Source: Molossus alvarezi
Taxonomy: Eukaryota > Chordata > Mammalia > Chiroptera > Molossidae
Direction: 5' to 3'
Length of the DNA: 64,000 bases
Assembly: GCA_037176705.1 (NCBI GenBank)
Contig: CM073895.1
Coordinates: 7,648,551-7,712,550, forward strand
In this document: positions 59,020-64,000 of the stretch, piece after piece
Position numbering within the stretch: position 1 is the stretch's first letter
How the letters are laid out: the number at the start of each line of letters is the position of its first letter
Translations under genes and position numbers: made by a program
The notes under the pieces: model-generated
Databases searched by the model: none
Seen by the model: the letters and a program-made list of their open reading frames with translations, nothing else
Told to the model about the DNA's origin: nothing

Positions 59020-59295
59020 TTCAGCAGATTTCTCTCAAGCACTAAGCCATATGGTTCCAGTTAAGCTCCATATTTTTCCTTGTCGATTGAAGAGACACAC
59101 TTTCCTCTTTGCCAGACAGTTTGCAGATTGCTCTGTTGGCTCAATTTCTTATTGGATTTCTCAAAAAACCTGACATTTTAAATTAATTTACAGCCACAAC
59201 AAAAAGAGTTCAGAATTTTAATGGTGTTGTAAGTAATTTTTAGGTAATCCACTCCAGATTTTGATATTAACCTTTGAAACCCGAGTTCATTCAGC
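59020..59295. promoter_or_regulatory. AT-rich island, candidate conserved element
   Basis: This contains CAAGCACTAAGCCATATGG (NKX2-like CAAGCACT, E-box CATATG), CTTGTCGATTGAAGAG, TTTTAAATTAATTTACAGCC and TTTTTAGGTAATCCACTCC. NKX- and homeodomain-type words are clustered. Confidence 0.42.
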
Positions 59296-59624
59296 TACTA
59301 TGTTACAATACCCAGTCAGATTCCAGGCCTGGTGCGTGGGGGGTGGGGGTGCTGGGGTGGGAGGCAGAAGCAGGGTGCTGGGGAGCCCATTCTGCCAGGA
59401 AACCCCAGAGGGGTGGTGCCTGGGGAATCCTGGACGGGTGAGTGACAGAGTGACTACGGGACAGGAGGGGATGGCCCGGAGCCCGTAAGACAGCGGGGCC
59501 AATGTTACAGAGTAAATGTGGGGGGAAAGGGGCCTGTGGAGCATTTTAGGACCAGCCAGACTCAGCAGGGGGCAGCATGCCCAGGGTCCCCATGCAACAG
59601 CAGGACTCATGGCTCGCGAGAGGA

Positions 59625-59945
59625 AATAATAATGATAATAGTAATAATAATGATGACAGCTAACATTTGCTGAGCACCGGCTGTATGTCAGGCAGCGTAT
59701 TAAGTGTTTTACATACATTATCTCCCTGACTCCTCGGAACCACCTATGGGGTAGCTACCATCACTACCGCTCCTACTAATAATCATTAGCATCTATCGAG
59801 GGCTTACCACGTCCCAGGCAGGTCGAAGCCTTTTCTATCCATACACTGCCCCGTGCAGCGGTGACAGGAACGCTCGCAGGGAGGTGCGCTCCTCAGACCC
59901 CCATTTCACTGAGAGGTGAAGTCAGGTCTCCCCTGTTTGGCTGCT
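59625..59945 (-). repeat. Two MIR-like fragments, reverse, after an AAT/ATG-rich patch
   Basis: An ATAATAATGATAATAGTAAT patch precedes GCTAACATTTGCTGAGCACC and TTTTACATACATTATCTCCC (antisense MIR 3' part). A second fragment has GAGGGCTTACCACGTCCC and CCCCATTTCACTGAGAGG. Confidence 0.55.
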
Positions 59946-62109
59946 ACTGTCCAAGAGCCAGAGCTCTGGCTCCCTGTTTCTCTGGCTCACCCGACACCTT
60001 TTCTCCTTTCACAACATGCTATCCAATGTCGATCGCTAGCGTGGTCCTTCTGCGGGAGCTGGAGGGAGGCGGCGGGGAGGTGTGGTCCTCCAGGCTGGGG
60101 CCTGCCTGGGATGCACCTCTTCCCTGAGCTGCCTCGGGCTCAGCGGAAGGCCACACGCCAATTCGGACAGAGGAAACTCCGAGCATGGGGAGTGCAGCCC
60201 TCGCCAACGTCTTTACTAGGCTCTGGCACTGAGCGGCCCTTGCCTGGGTACGGTGCCAGCTTACTACACCAGCAGATTGTTAGCATTCCTTTCCTGCAGG
60301 AGCTTCCCAGGGCTCCCAGGAAAGGAGATGCAAAGTCGGGGCCCCAGCCAAAGCCGCTCTAGTCCCTGGGGGGGTCCTCCCTCCAACAGGGATCCAGGGC
60401 TCTGAAGGGAGGCCGGAGAGAGGCTGGACAGCAGCTGCCCCAGAACCAGGGCATCTTCCTTGGCCTTCTCCTCATCTTGAAAATGGTTCAGGGGGTGAGT
60501 CAGCCCCTGCCAATCCCACTGAGATGTCATGTAAATAGTATAGGGCCTCGGGCCTGCTTCCCACCATCAAAGCTAAGACAACAGAGAGAGCTGGTGGCTG
60601 GGAAGGGGCGGAGCAGGCAACTGGAAAGGTTTCAGTTCACACTGGAAGTGGACAGAGCCCAGAGCATGCGAGTGAGCAGGACTGAGGACGGAAGTGAAGG
60701 CAGAGAGGGGAGCCTGGAAGCCAAGGTCAAGTCCACAGCCTGTTAGGGAGGGCGGCACGGACAGGCCCCGGGCAGGAGAAGCGAGATGACTATGGGAGAG
60801 CTGGGCAGAGGCAAGACGGGCCCTCGGAGGTTCCGGGCCTGGGTAAGGCTGGCACCTAGGGTGTCAGAGTAGTGGCTGCAAAGCCATGAGGCCCATGTCC
60901 TTCAAGCCCAGCCCACAGTGCTCAGTGCAGGAAGTGCCCTGGAACCCCGTGCTCGGGCCAGATCATCCGTCCACCCCTCCGCCCACACGATTCCACGACT
61001 GAGTCGGGCCTTGGGAGTCCTGGACAGATCTAGCCTCTCCAGAACGCAGACTCAAGAACTCAAGCCCCGGGGACCACGCGGATACCACGCCGAGGTCCAC
61101 GCTCTGAAAGGTTCCACCCTCTAGGGTCTGTCTCCTCCTTGCTTCGCCCTCAGGCCCCACATTGGATTCCTAGGAACCGTGAGAGGGACTTCTGTCCTCC
61201 CGCCATTTCCATGGAGAAAAGGGGTCTGAGCTCTCCATGTCAGGGTGCCCGCGGCCCCGAGAAACGAAGGCTGGGACAAGAAGCTGGCCTCCGCCTCCTT
61301 TCTCATCAGAATTCTCAGAAGGGCCAGGATGCAGCGGCCAGGCCTGCCTGCTGCCCGTGCCCAGGCCACGCCCGTGCCCGGACTGTGCAGACCTCGGAAC
61401 CTGTGGGGCCCCTGGCTAGCGGCCAGGCGACACGTATTAGTGTCAGGGGGCAAGGTAGGGGGGAATTCAGGCGTTCCAGGCCTCCGGCACCGTGCCAGCA
61501 CGTGGAAGGCTGAACTCACCCCTGGCGGGAGGCCACGTGCCCAGGCAGTGGGCATCTGCTGGCATGGCATCATATGAAGAACGAGGGGGTCCTACCACCG
61601 CCTGTCACTCCGGGCTTCCCCTGACACGTCGCAGGGTAGATCTGCTCCTTCCCTCATGGCACCGAGTGTGGGGGCCCTCAAATGTCCCCTTGGCGCCGTG
61701 CCCACCACATACCGTGGGCCATCCCCATTGGCACCGAGCCGCACATGGAAGGGCTCAGACACTGCTGGACTCCAGCCAGGCTCCGAATGGCTCTCCTTAC
61801 TGGCTTGAGGCCATAAACTGGGCATCTCTGGGTTGGGCCATGGTCCTGTCCATTCACTATAACGACCTCCCTCCCACTCTGCTCACAGATGACCACGTTC
61901 CGTCACTTTATAGACACGGGAAGATGTCAGAAGCCTTCCTGAAATGAGTTGCAACGTCCAAACTATATGTGAAAATTAGAAATGAGGAACCTTCCCCTCC
62001 GCTCACTGGGACAACCCCAGCCAAGGGATTACATTTTCATCTGCGTTCCCGCTGAGGGAGCAAACCCTGGAAACTTCCTAAATAGTCTCCCCCTCCCCAG
62101 GTGTCTACC

Positions 62110-62410
62110 GGCCCTTCGCTCTCTTTCCAAGTCTTTCTTTTCTTGGCTTTTAAAAATTATTTTATTTTTTATTTCCCCCTCTTGGTCAGGTTAAATCGCT
62201 CCTGAGGGGTGATTGACGGGGGTTGCCATGGAGACCCTGGCTTGAAAAAAAGCCTCCTTAGTTGCCAACTCTGTGTGTTGTTGTTTTACAACTGTGACCG
62301 ACCGTCACATGAGAGGGGGGACAGCTGGGGGCCGGGCAGCACAAAGGGGAATGGCTTTTTAATGGAGTGCCTGGCCAGCGCTTGAAGACTCAATAAAGAG
62401 TTGCTGGTGA
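62110..62410. promoter_or_regulatory. AT-rich island with X-box-like word, candidate conserved element
   Basis: This contains CTTTTAAAAATTATTTTATT, AGGTTAAATCGCTCC, GTTGCCATGGAGACCC (a near-palindromic RFX X-box), ACTGTGACCGACCGTCACA (inverted repeat) and TTTTTAATGGAGTGCC. Confidence 0.38.
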
Positions 62411-63114
62411 GTCCCCTCGCTGGGCCCAGCCCGGCACACGGGGCCGCGGGCCTTTGTTTCTCAGGAGCTGGGATGGGAAAGTTGGGAAAACCAGCCGCTG
62501 AGAGGTGAAAACAAGAGCCTCCCCCCACTGCTCACCTCCCCCACTGCTCACCGACAGCTATTTTCTCTCACTCTCAGGGTGCCCGATCCGAGGGGACAAA
62601 ACCCAGTGTCTTGAACAGGCTGCCATGCTGGGGGAGGTGGCTGGGAGGCAGCTGGGGGAAGGGAGTGGGAAGCAGGGGGAGAGGGGCCGCGGGCCTGCTT
62701 CTGGCTCCTGCCCCCACCTCGGCCCTCAGCATGAAGGCAGGTGGCGGATGGGAAACTGGGCCACCAAGGGGAGGGGGACACGGAGGGCCGAGTCTCAGGA
62801 CAGGCCTGCGCCCCAATGGGGGAGGACCAGACTGGGGGAGGGACTCACACCGGGGGGGCCAGGAGAATGCTGGGCGCACAGGCCTGGGCTGCAGGGGTTC
62901 CTGCCCCTCCCTGCAGGCTGCTCATGAGGACCCTCTGTGGTCCCCCCACAGAAGCTCCGAATGGGCCCAGGCAGAGGCCAGGGAAGCCAGGAGGAGGTGC
63001 TGGGTCAGGTCAAGAACTTAGCCCTTTCTGAGGGCAGAAAGCACGTACCAGAGCAAGACACTCAGCCCTGACCAGAGAGAGCGACAGTGACAAGGAGACA
63101 GAGGGTGAGAGAGT

Positions 63115-63905
63115 GGCCGTCCTCAAAGTGTGGTTTGTAGGCCTGTAGGTGCTCCTGAGACCCTTCCATGCCTTTCCCGCTGTGGTGACCGTGGCATCGA
63201 TGGCACTAAAGCCCTGGTGGGTAAAGCCCTCGTACAAATCCGCGTCGTGCAAGCTCGGTTTTAAAAAAGCCACAGTCACTTAAGAATGTCCTTGATGAAG
63301 CTGCAAAAACTGTTAATTTTTATGAAATCTTGACCCTCGACTAATATGTCTTTTTCATATTCCGAGGGATAGAAGGGGGGAGTGTGGAAGGCACTCGGGC
63401 TGAGTGTGGAACCAGCGCTTCCCGCGAGGAAACGGACTCTGTGACCGAGCCGAGCGCTGGACCAGCCGTTCCTTTTCATGGAAAAACCTGCCACTTGTAC
63501 TGGAAACAGCAACTGACAGACAAACTGTGCTTTTTCGGTTTTGAGTCTTCGGTAGACATTTTCTCAAAAGTGAGCAAAAACTCATTTCAAGGTGGGGAAA
63601 AGAAACTGATGATATTTGTTGCCAGGGATCGACTTGGAGCTTTCAAGTGCAAATTAGACTTTTGGAAAAATATTTGCCACTGTGACTTTGACAGCGTCCT
63701 AAAACTTGACAACTTTCCTGATGAGATCAGCGATGGTACTAAATGAATGTCATTTTAAAAAATATCATGCAGTGAAATGCATCAACATTTGGAAGATCTG
63801 CATTCCTCAGCGAACCAGGATATTCCAGATGACAAATGTGTGAGGTTACAAAACCACACATTGTGGAATGATTCATTCAAAGTGCAAGATGGACCAGTTT
63901 CCTTA
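63115..63905 (+). pseudogene. hAT-Charlie transposon remnant with decayed transposase
   Basis: The 5' part has CCTCAAAGTGTGGTTTGTAG, which resembles a Charlie-type terminus, then GGCATCGATGGCACTAAAGC and TGTCCTTGATGAAGCTGC. A 120-residue frame (63384-63746) ends with LDFWKNICHCDFDSVLKL, related to hAT transposases and their domesticated ZBED5/FAM200-like relatives. After its stop the similarity continues out of frame (CATTTGGAAGATCTGCATTC, TCATTCAAAGTGCAAGATGG), so frameshifts and stops break the gene. The C-terminal dimerisation region is missing, cut near 63905. It is an ancient dead element, not an active transposase. Confidence 0.72.
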
Positions 63906-63939
63906 AATATTATTTATTTATTTATTGTTCGTTATTGAT

Positions 63940-64000
63940 TTTATTCTTAAAAACTTTTTTGTTTATTGATCTTTAGAGAGAGGAAGGAAGAGGGAGAGAG
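63940..64000 (-). mobile_element. VES SINE tail, reverse, truncated by the window end
   Basis: Minus-strand CTCTCTAAAGATCAATAAAC follows a CT-rich stretch, the 3' end of a VES element. The head lies beyond the right edge. It sits at the point where the hAT similarity stops, so it probably inserted into that element. Confidence 0.6.

Larger units (their letters stand above)
31250..64000. other. CASZ1 upstream flank (or first intron if a distal promoter exists)
   Basis: I found no exon of a second gene here. The region contains AT-rich islands, ancient MIR/L1/L2/hAT copies, VES SINEs and microsatellites, each listed separately. The remaining blocks (for example 31400-34070, 36770-38500, 40030-42320, 49400-51150, 55180-57920 and 60000-62100) are unremarkable GC-rich sequence. 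Whether this is intergenic or part of a long 5' intron cannot be decided without transcript data. Confidence 0.6.

Noticed and set aside
63384..63746. Active or domesticated hAT gene
   Set aside because: Similarity continues out of frame after the stop, with the N- and C-terminal parts disrupted; treated as a dead remnant.
31250..64000. A second protein-coding gene upstream of CASZ1
   Set aside because: No frame in this stretch shows recognisable domains or paired splice sites; the region reads as flank or intron.

Overview
This window is vertebrate nuclear DNA from a bat, most likely a yangochiropteran of the vespertilionid type. The host call rests on several tRNA-derived SINEs with the organisation of the bat VES family. 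Each has a tRNA-like head with A and B boxes, a CT-rich stretch, and an AAAATCAATAAA tail flanked by short target-site duplications. There are no bacterial operons, ribosome binding sites or dense coding. The long GC-rich reading frames that cover much of the window are chance frames in GC-rich mammalian non-coding sequence.

The one gene I can identify is CASZ1 (castor zinc finger 1), a developmental transcription factor, read on the minus strand. Two coding exons of its N-terminus are present. The start-codon exon ends at 29772 (residues MDLGT plus one base). The next coding exon, 2292 down to 1804, encodes about residues 6 to 168 and contains the hallmark [18 protein letters not shown] segment. 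Both have consensus splice sites with matching phase, and a 27.5 kb intron separates them. The zinc-finger exons lie beyond the left edge. A CpG island at about 29.85-31.25 kb covers the probable promoter. Inside it is a candidate alternative 5' exon (30311-30263) whose strong donor would splice in frame onto the start exon. That would give an N-terminally extended CASZ1 of 24 extra residues.

Layout: 1-1803 is intron downstream of coding exon 2. 1804-2292 is coding exon 2. 2293-29771 is the large intron, with many short AT-rich islands in GC-rich DNA, a 365-bp polypurine tract, a 52-bp tandem duplication and a few ancient repeats. 29.77-31.25 kb holds the start exon, alternative exon and CpG island. 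31.25-64.0 kb is upstream flank, or the first intron if a more distal promoter exists. It holds further AT-rich islands, nested MIR/L1 copies, a non-autonomous hAT element, VES SINEs, and at the right edge a decayed hAT-Charlie transposase remnant.

The AT-rich islands carry repeated TAATTA/ATTTA-type words and look like conserved non-coding regulatory elements of a developmental gene. I infer this from composition and texture only; no alignment was possible.
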